A DNA stretch of 64,000 nt from an uncultured Cedecea sp. (GCF_947498825.1 NZ_CANMLV010000016.1:50955-114954), one strand, 5' to 3'. Shown: positions 1-8,436, counted from the first letter of the stretch. Numbers and translations are program-made. Notes: generated by a model not told the origin, from the sequence alone.

Positions 1-175
1 TCTCTATGTCAGGATATTTAGACATGAGAAACTGTCTAATTTCTCTCTCTACAAAAAGGTCGGTTTGAGTCACCAATGATTTATCGGGTTTTATATTAAA
101 ATACTTGGCATTTTCAAATGACTTAATCGTGTGAGGACGTATCATTTTTACCGCATCTAAAGCAATCTCTAACAT
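1..175 (-). CDS. Inositol-monophosphatase-like protein, N-terminal part (cut by window edge)
   Basis: Only the first 58 codons are in the window. The translation begins MLEIALDAVKMIRPHTIK and continues with a segment reading DKSLVTQTDLFVEREIRQF. That is the N-terminal pattern of the IMPase/FBPase-like phosphatase family (K-x-x-x-V-T-x-x-D with a following E). A Shine-Dalgarno GGAGA lies five bases before the ATG at 175. It is the last visible gene of a leftward operon behind NUDIX, DegT and Gfo/Idh genes, so a sugar-phosphate or cyclitol-phosphate phosphatase role fits. The metal-binding core and C-terminus lie outside the window, so activity cannot be judged. Confidence 0.6.
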   Translation of the reverse strand, partial: MLEIALDAVKMIRPHTIKSFENAKYFNIKPDKSLVTQTDLFVEREIRQFLMSKYPDIE

Positions 176-223
176 ATTCTCTCCGAGGAGGCTAAACCAT
201 ATACTATGGTTCAGCCAACTAGT

Positions 224-655
224 TTAACGAGGTTTGATTACTCTATGCATAAATTCGTCAAGATTATTTCTGAAAGAGTCTATCTTTGATAATTTAAATT
301 CTGAGTGCTCATTACTTAGCTGCACAATACCTTTGCATAGTACATTAAAACTTAATTGCAGACATTTATTGTCCTTAGCAAGATAATCAACAGCACTTAC
401 AAAGTCTACGACATCAAGCACCTCTAGATTAGTCTCTTCTTTAATTTCTCGCTTTAGTGCTTGTAGCATAGATTCGCCCTCTTCAATACCACCTGAAGGT
501 ATTTCCCAGACGCCAGGCATAAACTCATAATTAGAGCGTTTTAAAAAGAGAATCTCATTTTCATCCTCAGTAACGCTAATAATCCCACCGACTACAATGC
601 GGTCATAATTATCAAGGAAATCTAATATATCATGAGGAACTAATCGCTCAATCAT
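224..655 (-). CDS. NUDIX hydrolase
   Basis: A 143-residue protein of normal single-domain NUDIX size. The NUDIX box is readable as G-x5-E-x7-R-E-I-x-E-E (GGIEEGE, seven residues, REIKEE). The usual glycine after EE-x is replaced by asparagine (EETNL). The metal-binding glutamates are present, so it should hydrolyse a nucleoside diphosphate linked to some other group, but the substrate cannot be read from sequence. The ATG overlaps the stop of the upstream aminotransferase gene (ATGA), so the two are translationally coupled. In this setting it may act on a nucleotide-sugar intermediate; that is inference. Confidence 0.8.
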   Translation of the reverse strand: MIERLVPHDILDFLDNYDRIVVGGIISVTEDENEILFLKRSNYEFMPGVWEIPSGGIEEGESMLQALKREIKEETNLEVLDVVDFVSAVDYLAKDNKCLQLSFNVLCKGIVQLSNEHSEFKLSKIDSFRNNLDEFMHRVIKPR

Positions 656-1851
656 TTTCTATATAACTCCGCGACAGAATTTATAATGGATAAATAGTTG
701 TCAATAAAACCATAGCGCTCTTCCCCATACCAAACATCTAATTTGAACATGCTATTATGAAATTTAATAGCATTCACAAAATGGTCCTTTTCAACACGCA
801 ACTTCTCAGAATAGTCTTGCGATATTTTATGCGGAGAATGGAATAAGAAATAGCCATTAATAGGACAGGTTGATCCTGGAATATCGGCTTCTACAGCACC
901 CAGTTCATTCAATTTTTTGACAAATTTGTGGAGATCAACTGTAAATTTACTCTCATCAAACATGACAGGTAATGCATACCAAGCTGGATTGGCCTTGTCA
1001 GGAATACGTGCGACTTTCAAACCATCTATTGCTTCAATGCCTTTTTTCATCAGCATTGCTGTTTCGCGTTTTTCCTCCATCATCTGTTCAAAATGAGCCA
1101 TCTGCGGCATAACAACAGCAGCCCCAAGAGGATGCATGCGCAAATTTAGACCGGTACCGGTAATAGCAAAATCCTTCAAATCTTTGTCATGAACTTCTTT
1201 TTTTGCACGTTTGTTAAAATGCCCAACGAGGACTGCTTTTTCATACACTCTACGGTGTTTTGTCGCAAAGAAACCACCTTCTCCTGATGTGAGGATCTTT
1301 TTACCCTGAAAACTCCATGCAGAGCCATCACTGAAGCTACCAATCATCTTGCCATCCCAAGTTGCACCGTGGGCATGTGAGCTGTCCTCAAGAAGTAGCA
1401 GGTTATGGCGTTTACAGATATCCATAAGTTCGTCCATATCACATGGAATACCCCACATATGGGTCACCACCACAGCTTTTGTTTTACTGGTAATCAAGGC
1501 CTCAACCGCCTTAGGATCCACATTACCATTATCTCCGCAGTCGGCAAATTTCAGCTCAGCCCCAAGTTGATGGAGAGGTGCACAAGTTGCAAAAAAAGTA
1601 TAACTCGGAACAATGATCTCATCCCCATGTGCAATTCCGGCACCGTAGAACATAGAGAATAAAGCAGTTGTCCCTGAATTAACTGCGATAGCATTTTCTA
1701 CGTTAAACTTTTTTTTGAACTCCCCTTCAAGACGCTCATATATTCCTCCGTTATCATATATAGAGATGTCTTCTAGAAGCTGATTTTGCACGCTGTCTTT
1801 TATTTCATTAGAGATTTTGGGGTGAGAGAATTTAGAGTATTGTGAATGCAT
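652..1851 (-). CDS. DegT/DnrJ/EryC1/StrS-family PLP-dependent aminotransferase
   Basis: A 399-residue fold-type-I aminotransferase of the sugar-aminotransferase class. Visible features are NSGTTAL near residues 58-64 (phosphate cup), SYTFFAT near 83-89, LLEDSSHAHGA near 153-163 (the Asp contacts PLP nitrogen) and SFQGKKILTSGEGG near 180-193, which carries the Schiff-base lysine (K184 or K185). The family transfers an amino group, usually from glutamate, to a keto-sugar or keto-cyclitol. The gene lies 14 bp after a Gfo/Idh-type dehydrogenase that could supply the keto substrate. This dehydrogenase-aminotransferase pairing recalls the kanosamine (NtdC/NtdA) logic, but the product here is unknown. 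Confidence 0.85.
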   Translation of the reverse strand: MHSQYSKFSHPKISNEIKDSVQNQLLEDISIYDNGGIYERLEGEFKKKFNVENAIAVNSGTTALFSMFYGAGIAHGDEIIVPSYTFFATCAPLHQLGAELKFADCGDNGNVDPKAVEALITSKTKAVVVTHMWGIPCDMDELMDICKRHNLLLLEDSSHAHGATWDGKMIGSFSDGSAWSFQGKKILTSGEGGFFATKHRRVYEKAVLVGHFNKRAKKEVHDKDLKDFAITGTGLNLRMHPLGAAVVMPQMAHFEQMMEEKRETAMLMKKGIEAIDGLKVARIPDKANPAWYALPVMFDESKFTVDLHKFVKKLNELGAVEADIPGSTCPINGYFLFHSPHKISQDYSEKLRVEKDHFVNAIKFHNSMFKLDVWYGEERYGFIDNYLSIINSVAELYRK

Positions 1852-1865
1852 ATTACTTATCTCCT

Positions 1866-2828
1866 TTATGCAAAAATATTAAATTCACTGTTTTTAAGAG
1901 CCTTTTCCAAAACACGCATGAGTGACATCGAATTACTTAAATTCCTTTCAAATCCTGCTTCGCCGCTATCAAAAAGGAAATCTTGATACATCCTTACAAA
2001 TGGTGATGTTGGTTCTACTTCGTGATAATCAATAACCTCTTGCTTTTTATTTCTAATGGTGACGCTTTTCTTGTTGGCATGAAATATTTTATTTTTACCA
2101 TAAGCAGTAATGTCTTCATGCTTTTCAATTTCCACACAAGAAACATATGCGAATATAATTACTCCATCACACTCTAGTTCGACGAAAGCCATATCATCGA
2201 CGTTGTAATCATCTCCTGATGAATTTATCAGCCTGGCGTGATTGATGGTTACATCTTTACCATCGAACAAATAATTTACGATATCCATAACGTGATATCC
2301 CATATCCAACCAAACACCACCTCCTGATGTTAAAAAATTGCTTCTCCAATTGGCATTAGGGTTTTTACTGGGGATTGTATATCTAATCGTTAGCTGTGAA
2401 ATTTTTTCACCTGACTCAAAAATCTCACTCTTAAGTAACTCATAGGCAGGAGTATATCTCTTCTGACAAACAGTGAATATTTTAAAATTTTTACCGCGAG
2501 AAAAGTCGCTAAATATTTTCGCCTGTTTTAAATTGAGTGCAAACGGTTTTTCTTTGATTATTTTCAAAGAGAAATCACTGCAATATGTTAATACTTCATC
2601 ATACAAGTTATGAGGTAAAGCAACCACTAAGGTATCCGGTTGAACATCATCAAGCAATGATTTATAGCAGGTGTAAGCTGGAACCTTATAATTAAGAGCT
2701 TTTTGTGCACTCTCAATATTATCTGAAGATATATCGCACAAAGCATGTACTTTAATTCCTAATGAAACTATTGCAGGTATGTGTTCTTTCAGTACAATAC
2801 TCCCACATCCAATAACGGCAACTTTCAT
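1866..2828 (-). CDS. Gfo/Idh/MocA-family oxidoreductase
   Basis: A 320-residue NAD(P)-dependent dehydrogenase. The Rossmann start is MKVAVIGCGSI, followed by the hallmark EKPFALN near residues 97-103 and the catalytic segment GGGVWLDMGYHVMDI (Asp and His spaced as in the family). These enzymes oxidise a hydroxyl of a sugar, sugar phosphate or inositol. It is the second gene of the leftward cluster, 61 bp after the LysR gene, and directly precedes a DegT aminotransferase, so oxidation followed by amination of one sugar carbon is the simplest reading. The AT-rich composition differs from the core genes further right and suggests horizontal acquisition. Confidence 0.8.
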   Translation of the reverse strand: MKVAVIGCGSIVLKEHIPAIVSLGIKVHALCDISSDNIESAQKALNYKVPAYTCYKSLLDDVQPDTLVVALPHNLYDEVLTYCSDFSLKIIKEKPFALNLKQAKIFSDFSRGKNFKIFTVCQKRYTPAYELLKSEIFESGEKISQLTIRYTIPSKNPNANWRSNFLTSGGGVWLDMGYHVMDIVNYLFDGKDVTINHARLINSSGDDYNVDDMAFVELECDGVIIFAYVSCVEIEKHEDITAYGKNKIFHANKKSVTIRNKKQEVIDYHEVEPTSPFVRMYQDFLFDSGEAGFERNLSNSMSLMRVLEKALKNSEFNIFA

Positions 2829-2889
2829 AGAACATTCCTTGTCTTATGGATAAGTATGAACTAAATAATAAAAAAATAATGTATTTAAA

Positions 2890-3867
2890 TCAGCAATGAG
2901 AATTAAAAGAACTATGTATACATTTTCTTATTGTTTTGTTTTTAATTGTGTTTTTCATGCGCTTATGATAAAGGATAACGTACAGCACCTCGATTCTTTT
3001 TCGAATGTCATCAGCAAGAGGCATTTCCAGCTTAACCATATTTGCGAAACTATTAGTTATATGTGGCCAGCAATAGCTTGGCGCTATCGCAATTCTGTGT
3101 TCCTCGGGGTTTGCTGCTAACTGAACAGCATTTATAAAACTATCAACAACTAATGTTATTTTCCTTTTATAACCAATGTCATTTAAGCATGTATCGAGAA
3201 CCCATTCTTTTTTGTTTTCCCAGGACACACCTATATGTTCATATTTGATAAAAGTTTCAAAACACCATCTCTCAGATAGAATAGGGTGGTCCTTATGTAC
3301 ATATACAGATGGTACATCTCGAAAAAGAATCTCATAACATATGTTAATCGGTAATTTATCTGGGTGATATTTTGAATCCAAGCATGATTCTAATCCACAC
3401 ACACCTATATCAAATTCGCCATGTGTTATATCTGACATCGAATTATAATTCCAGTTGGATATTTTAATTTCCAAGAAATTAGCATTCATTAGCTTGTGTA
3501 AATCTGATGATATGCTTTTAAGTGCAATGGTTAGAAAATGTTCTTCCATTATTAAATTTATCTTTTGCCCATTCCAATTTTGAGTGTTTTTCATTTGGCT
3601 GATGAATTTTGCAGTAGACAGAAAATCTTCGACCATTGGATATAATTGTTCTGAAAATGGAGTAGGTATCAATTCATTTGGTGTTTGAACAAAAATTTCA
3701 TCGTCATACCAAGACCTTAATTTTGCCAAATTTTTTGATATAGTTGAGGGCGTGACGCCAAGTCTTTTTGATGCCCCTCTTACAGATTTTTCTGCATAAA
3801 TAATTGAGAAGGTTTCAAGTATCTTAAAATCGAAACCTTTCAAAGGATAGACCATTTCAATCACCAT
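2890..3867 (-). CDS. LysR-family transcriptional regulator
   Basis: A 325-residue protein with an N-terminal winged HTH (FKILETFSIIYAEKSVRGA, then KRLGVTPSTISKNLAKLR) followed by a substrate-binding domain. It is transcribed in the same direction as the Gfo/Idh gene and only 61 bp ahead of it. Most LysR regulators are divergent from their targets, so it may be the first gene of the operon or have its own promoter. Met1 or Met5 could be the start; neither has a strong ribosome site. The domain diverges from the well-known LysR members I can recall, so the ligand is unknown. Composition is AT-rich. Confidence 0.85.
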   Translation of the reverse strand: MVIEMVYPLKGFDFKILETFSIIYAEKSVRGASKRLGVTPSTISKNLAKLRSWYDDEIFVQTPNELIPTPFSEQLYPMVEDFLSTAKFISQMKNTQNWNGQKINLIMEEHFLTIALKSISSDLHKLMNANFLEIKISNWNYNSMSDITHGEFDIGVCGLESCLDSKYHPDKLPINICYEILFRDVPSVYVHKDHPILSERWCFETFIKYEHIGVSWENKKEWVLDTCLNDIGYKRKITLVVDSFINAVQLAANPEEHRIAIAPSYCWPHITNSFANMVKLEMPLADDIRKRIEVLYVILYHKRMKNTIKNKTIRKCIHSSFNSHC

Positions 3868-3927
3868 TTTTATTAAAAATCCATTGGTGATATTGTAAAG
3901 CCATAAGTGAAATTAAGCCACCCACCA

Positions 3928-4469
3928 CTAGATTAAATAGTAGGATAATGCGAGTAAAGTTGCAGAGAAAAATGAAATAAATAAAAAATAAGTTGTCATG
4001 CCTCCGTGATTAGCAGGGCCCCAATACTGGGTGCTATAATGGGTACTGTACAAAAAATTCCGTTTAACCTTGCATAAGCTCTAATTCTTAAATCTTTGTA
4101 GTATAATTTTTTCTCACCAATGACTGGGCTGTGATATAACATACTCCGCTTCCAAAGCCTTGAAAAAACCTTGCCAAAAGGAAAGTTTTTAGCTCCCCTT
4201 CTACAATACTAGTGCAATACAAAAATGATAAAAAATCATAATGCAACCAAAAATACAGACGTATCTATTTCCGTAAAAATCTGAAAACTTACCTGCTATG
4301 ATTAAACTAATTGCCACGCCAATTAAATAAATACCAAAAAAGTATCCTGCTTCTTTTTAGTTAGCATATACGAAAGTTGATGTTCAGGAGCAATCACTAA
4401 ATATAAATCTAGTCCTAATGGGTAAAGCATCACCAGTAAGCCGGTTACTATATTTAATTTTTTATTCAT
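3928..4469 (-). pseudogene. MdtL-like MFS efflux transporter, frameshifted and truncated
   Basis: Read leftward from the ATG at 4469, the frame starts MNKKLNIVTGLLVMLYPLG, like the N-terminus of MdtL-type drug/H+ antiporters. It breaks in an A/T-rich run near 4355-4370. Homology resumes in another frame (GYFFGIYLIGVAISLIIAGK), shifts again near 4230 in a T run (LLARFFQGFGSG) and again near 4110 (AYARLNGIFCTVPIIAPSIG). Remains reach about 3928, roughly the first 180 residues of a 390-residue family. With at least three frame changes and no C-terminal half it cannot make a transporter. A Shine-Dalgarno (AAAGGAG) still stands before the ATG. Confidence 0.7.
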
Positions 4470-4760
4470 TTGATTATCACTCCTTTAACACCAAACACCA
4501 TAATGTATCAATTCAACCATTACAATACATTATTCAGGAATTCATGTGTTTCCAATTTAGAAACGCCTCACCGAATATATAACCCTTTCCTAAATTAAGG
4601 TTTTTATAGCCATACATTTACAGTGATGTTTTTTATTGTAAAATTCTCTTTTTATTTAATGAAATAACCCCAATAATTATTTGAATACGTTGGTATTTAG
4701 TCAGCAGTTAGCATCATGACGGAGATTAAAATTTAATATTATTGTTTTATTAAAAGTTAT
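4470..4760. other. Gene-free AT-rich spacer
   Basis: About 290 bp between the MFS pseudogene start and the IS remnant. It presumably held the promoter of the pseudogene. I see no coding sequence, strong hairpin or intact insertion-sequence left end. Confidence 0.5.
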
Positions 4761-5114
4761 CTGGCCTGCGATGCGTTACAGATGGCGCTCTGGCGGCGTA
4801 AATGTCCGAAAAATGTCATCGTCCACAGGGATCGTGGCGGGCAGTATTGCTCAGCAGATTATCAGGCGCGACTGAAGCGGTATAACTTGCGCGGTAGCAT
4901 GAGTGCAAAGGGCTGCTGTTATGATAACGCTTGCGCGGAAAGCTTCTTCCACTCGCTGAAAGTCGAATGCATCCACGGTGAACGCTTTATCAGTCGGGAA
5001 ATAATGCGGATGACGGTGTTTAATTATATCGAGTGTGATTACAATCGCTGGCGTCGCCACAGTGCGTGTGGCGGTCTCAGCCCGGAACAATTTGAAAACG
5101 AAAACCTCGCTTAG
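4761..5114 (+). pseudogene. IS3-type transposase OrfB, C-terminal fragment
   Basis: In frame from [18 protein letters not shown] to a normal stop. The second catalytic Asp ([11 protein letters not shown]) and the catalytic Glu ([14 protein letters not shown]) of the DDE integrase core are present. The first Asp and the whole N-terminal half are gone, so it cannot transpose. The first ATG at 4782 is internal to the old frame and not a true start. The terminal inverted repeat begins just after the stop, as in intact IS3 elements. Confidence 0.85.
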
Positions 5115-5144
5115 GGCTGTGTCCACATTACGTGGGTAGGATCA
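4761..5144 (+). mobile_element. IS3-family insertion sequence, right-end remnant
   Basis: The segment holds the last third of an IS3-type orfB and the right terminal inverted repeat. The repeat reads, inward on the minus strand, TGATCCTACCCACGTAAT from 5144. This closely resembles the IS3 terminus as I remember it. The left end, orfA and the first part of orfB are missing; the break is at about 4760. No matching left repeat is seen nearby, so the element is dead. Confidence 0.8.
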
Positions 5145-5258
5145 TATTGGCCCTTTTTAAGTATCCGCGTATCTGATGAAATGAAGTCGGCTGGAAAGCT
5201 TAATATAATAGCTATAAACTTATACCTACCTACTGGTCCAATGTTGAGGAATTGCGTG

Positions 5259-5426
5259 ATGAGCAACAACAAAAAAGAGCAGGTAACTTATGCCAAGCCG
5301 TCTCGTTCGGACATAACTCGTTCCGTAGCGACGTCAACGGCGGTCGAGACAGGACAGCCTTCAGCCAGGATTGAAGCTTCTCTGGAAGCCGCACGTAAAA
5401 AGTTTGCCCATCTTCGCCTTGCCTAA
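5259..5426 (+). CDS. Small VbhA-like antitoxin candidate, copy 1
   Basis: A 55-residue protein starting MSNNKKEQVTYAKPSRSD. The ATG at 5259 is preceded by GAGGA eight bases upstream and is preferred to the upstream in-frame ATG at 5181. A close relative lies at 8786-8941. Base differences between the copies fall mostly at third codon positions of this frame, a sign of coding under selection. The segment TSTAVETGQPS has the S-x-x-x-E pattern of Fic-inhibiting helices (VbhA/YhfG use S-x-x-x-E-G). The gene meets a decayed fic gene tail to tail, with stops overlapping by two bases. The antitoxin role is inference. Confidence 0.6.
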   Translation: MSNNKKEQVTYAKPSRSDITRSVATSTAVETGQPSARIEASLEAARKKFAHLRLA

Positions 5427-5838
5427 CCCTTTCTTAATGCTTCACTGACCCAGTGTTTCATCGGCTCGTAGTCCATTGATACACCAGCATGAATAGCCGA
5501 GATATACTGGGTTTTGTTTTGCTCCCAGCTTTGATAATCCAGCGGTTTGTATCCTCCCTGAACGCCCATCATGTCGGCTAGCAGTCGCGACAGGCGCCCG
5601 TTTCCCTCTCTGAATGGATGGATAAGTATCAGCTCGACATAGGGGATGGCGATAGCGGTGATGAGTTGTTCTTAGTTCATGCCGCTACATGGCGTGAAAT
5701 GAGCAAGATATTTGGTATCGAATTCGTTCAGTAGTTTTGGCAACTGTGCTGAGGGGGCAAACATAAACCCGCCTTTGCTGATATTGACCGCTCTTTCTTG
5801 TCCAGCCCACTCGTAAATGTTACCTAACCAGCGGCGAT
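5423..5838 (-). pseudogene. Fic-domain AMP-transferase, truncated with an in-frame stop
   Basis: Leftward frame with recognisable Fic features: IYEWAGQERAVNISKGGFMF, the core motif HPFREGNGRLSRLL (H-x-F-x-E-G-N-G-R-x-x-R, canonical except Glu for Asp) and a C-terminus ending SEALRKG. A TAA interrupts the frame near 5673 (M-N-stop-E-Q-L, most simply a CAA to TAA change). The N-terminus is lost where homology ends beside the integrase remnant near 5838. Fic proteins AMPylate target proteins and act as toxins with a small antitoxin. The catalytic motif lies downstream of the stop, so no active enzyme is expected unless translation re-initiates. Confidence 0.8.
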
Positions 5839-5839
5839 G

Positions 5840-6455
5840 CCCAGTTTATTAGCCAGAATCAAGCTCACAAACGGTCGTGGAACACGAGTACTAAGCAAGG
5901 GGGAGCTTACAAAATTTCTTAAATGGCTCCCTGGCTCTGCTTATGCGCCAACAATCAAAAACGTTTTACGTCTGACCCTCTGGACGGGTGTCGTACCGGT
6001 GAAATTTGCAATATGGCCTGGAAAGATGTTGATCTTGAAAAAGGCACCATTCACCTGAGAGAAACCAAAACAGGGGTAGAGCGCTACGTACAGTTATCTG
6101 ATCAGGCAATCGACTTTCTCAAAGTACTACGGCTTACCTCCGACAAATATCTGTTTCCTTCGCAAGCCACTAAGAAACCAATCCAGCAGAAGTATTTAAC
6201 TGAAAACTTATGGCGTTTACGTGAAAACGGCCAAATGCTTGATATACCTCATTGGACGCCACAGGGTCTGCGCCGTACAGTACGAACGGGATTATCTCGT
6301 TTGCAGTGTCCAAATGAGGTAGCAGAGACCGTATTGGGCATACACGTGGCGGCGTTGAAGGTATTTATAATTTGTATAAGTATGATGCTGAGTGCCGGAA
6401 GTGGTTGCAGGTATGGGCAGATTACCTGGATAGTTTGCTCAGGGAACAAAACTGA
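5840..6455 (+). pseudogene. Phage-type tyrosine recombinase (integrase), two frameshifts
   Basis: Homology starts around ARIKLTNGRGTRVLSKGEL and runs to WADYLDSLLREQN. One base is missing near 5990 (between LRLTLWTG and CRTGEICNMAWKD), and another near 6339 (between EVAETVLG and HTRGGVEGIYNLYKY). Across the three frames all catalytic elements are readable: Arg in CRTGE, the LRRT segment, His in LGHTRGG and the tyrosine in IYNLYKY. The N-terminal arm-binding and core-binding part is missing. It once integrated a genomic island; it cannot be functional now. Either base could be restored by a single insertion, so a sequencing check is reasonable. Confidence 0.8.
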
Positions 6456-6844
6456 CTTATGACTGAATACCTGCCGGAAAAAAGTCCATGTGGTAGTGAA
6501 ACGTACCCGATAAAACAGAAGGTTCATGTCATCCTTGAGGGAGGCTGAATACTATAGGACAGAATAGGTGAAAACATGGGCTTTTCTGCTGAATGTAGTG
6601 CTTCATTACTTACTGGCATACAGCCCAAGTATGAATCCGATAAAAAGGCTGCGGAAAGTGATAAGTGAGCGGGTGGGAAATACATCATTTCTTCAGCAAC
6701 ACATTACCGGTACTTGCTTGTTGTATTAGCGACAACTTCCAGTCGTTGCAAAAATGCAACTTCATGTTAATCAGGTAATATAGGTTACAGGTACCGTTTT
6801 GAACAAACGGCCAAACGTGAGTAAACAATAGGCTGAACTACGAT
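6456..6844. other. Intergenic stretch after the integrase remnant
   Basis: About 390 bp. A 30-codon frame at 6575-6667 (starts MGFSAECSASLLTG) is too short and unsupported to call. The right part supplies the promoter and leader of the membrane-protein gene at 6845. I see no attachment-site repeat here. Confidence 0.4.
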
Positions 6845-8071
6845 ATGACCAATTATACGGATGTAACGGTGAAAGCGCAGAATGCTGGACCTGGCCTCTG
6901 CTTTTTGTTGTTGTTAGCTGTTTGGGCTGGCGTGTTTTTCATACCGGAAGCGATTTTTCTTGTTGTTCCCGGGATGATTGTTTTTGCACTTCTGTTTTTT
7001 ATTTACTATCTGGCATCGGAAGGGCACCTTGCGGGTATTCTGGGCGGGATCATTGTTAGCGTCATTTTGATGGCAATCGCCGTTGCGATACCCGTTATAG
7101 GCTGGATAATCCTAATATGTTGGATACTGTACAACATCGCGAGGGCATTTGAGAGCATTAAGAATTTGCTGCCGGATGCCCTGCTGAGCGCTGCGTTGTA
7201 TGCCAGCCTCTTAATTCCTGTCATCTATCAGTTTAACCATTACGATACCAGTAATGCGTTACTGACGGCAGGATGCGGAATTGTCTACTTTTTCGCAGCG
7301 GCGGGAGCTATTGTGCGTATCAGCGAGCGTTCGGATACGCCAAAACATAGTCTGTTTCTCTTCTCCGTTATGTTGCTATCTGTACCGATGATTGTGCTGT
7401 TGTTTGCATCTATTGTCGCCTCGCTGCGTACTGCATTCCAGACGAGCTTGGTTAAAACGACCGCAAAACTTCCCCAGTCGGTGAGCGGATACACCACTGC
7501 ACGAGGAACGGTCGTTGCCGATTACACGCGCAACGTTACCCAAACGGTGGTTACCTCCACGATCGTTCCTGGAGGTGGAGCCGTGGGTGCATCGTTAACC
7601 GGTTCACTGGCTGAATTAAGCACCCCTGCTGATGAACAGCCCGCCAGGCAGTTGAATCATGAAAAAGAACAGCGCTACGAGACGCATAAAGATCATCACT
7701 TTTATCGTTACGATGGACTGAATGATAAAAAAATCGGTAATTTTCTTCAGGCTGTTGCCGCAGCTGGAACATTGCCGACTCTTAACAAAGAGGATGTCCT
7801 TGTTTACTTTGATGAAACGCTGATGGGAAAAGGCGATCGTGGTGTAGTGCTAACCGATGAGGCCATCTATTGTTTGCCGGGCATGTTTGAGGATGAAGAG
7901 AAATTCTTCACACGGTTCAGTGATATTGAGAAAGCCACTTTTTCAGGAGCGATGAATAAACAAATAACGCTCTGGCTGAAAGAGGGGAAAAAACAGAAAA
8001 TCACGCTGACGCAATCCAACGCCGGTGCGAAAAAAGTCTTCGAGATGATTGAGCTAGCGATTGCCTCATAA
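6845..8071 (+). CDS. Uncharacterised polytopic membrane protein with C-terminal PH-like domain
   Basis: A 408-residue protein I do not recognise by name. Residues about 15-200 hold six or more hydrophobic segments (for example FLLLLAVWAGVFFIPEAIFL and AGILGGIIVSVILMAIAVAI). A soluble linker rich in Thr/Ser follows, then a charged stretch (NHEKEQRYETHKDHHFYRYD). The last 90 residues alternate short beta-like strands (GVVLTDEAIYCL, QITLWLKEGKKQKITL) and end in a helix, resembling bacterial pleckstrin-homology (bPH/YokE-like) domains. It stands alone, flanked by decayed toxin-antitoxin debris, so it is probably accessory cargo. Function is unknown; a membrane stress or phage-sensing role would be speculation. 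Confidence 0.65.
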   Translation: MTNYTDVTVKAQNAGPGLCFLLLLAVWAGVFFIPEAIFLVVPGMIVFALLFFIYYLASEGHLAGILGGIIVSVILMAIAVAIPVIGWIILICWILYNIARAFESIKNLLPDALLSAALYASLLIPVIYQFNHYDTSNALLTAGCGIVYFFAAAGAIVRISERSDTPKHSLFLFSVMLLSVPMIVLLFASIVASLRTAFQTSLVKTTAKLPQSVSGYTTARGTVVADYTRNVTQTVVTSTIVPGGGAVGASLTGSLAELSTPADEQPARQLNHEKEQRYETHKDHHFYRYDGLNDKKIGNFLQAVAAAGTLPTLNKEDVLVYFDETLMGKGDRGVVLTDEAIYCLPGMFEDEEKFFTRFSDIEKATFSGAMNKQITLWLKEGKKQKITLTQSNAGAKKVFEMIELAIAS

Positions 8072-8223
8072 TTAGGCTCAGTGCCAAGGAGTGCCTTTTG
8101 CGATTATCATCCAGTGAAACTGCATCAGGCATGTCCGGCATGCCTACGTCCGGGACTGCCGGGAAGGTGAGCACTGTGAACAGCAACCGGTAGCCCCGGA
8201 GGTGATTGCAGTCGCAATATTGA

Positions 8224-8436
8224 TTACAATTGAACCTTGCACACTACGACAGGTATATTCCGCTTGGTGTCTACAGCAGATATTATTGCACTGACTCTGC
8301 ATGTGCCTGGCCGATGAGAATTGATAATGAAAGGAGCGTTAGCAGGAAGTTCTTTTTCTGATAAAGTTACCGGGTGTATAACGAGCCAATATAAAGCGGC
8401 AATAGCCATAATAGTGAATGTGATAATCTTTTTCAT
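8224..8436 (-). CDS. Small hypothetical exported or membrane protein
   Basis: A 70-residue frame starting MKKIITFTIMAIAALYWLVI, a plausible signal peptide or single membrane anchor. A polar tail with two cysteines (GTCRVSA and VVVCKVQL) follows, which could form a disulfide outside the cytoplasm. Upstream bases include AGAAGAAAA before the ATG, a weak ribosome site. I recognise no family. It may pair with the frame at 8504-8725, transcribed in the same direction. Call rests on the signal-like N-terminus and base composition only. Confidence 0.4.
   Translation of the reverse strand: MKKIITFTIMAIAALYWLVIHPVTLSEKELPANAPFIINSHRPGTCRVSAIISAVDTKRNIPVVVCKVQL

Noticed and set aside
6575..6667. 30-codon frame after the integrase remnant
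   Set aside because: Too short, no neighbour logic and no family match.
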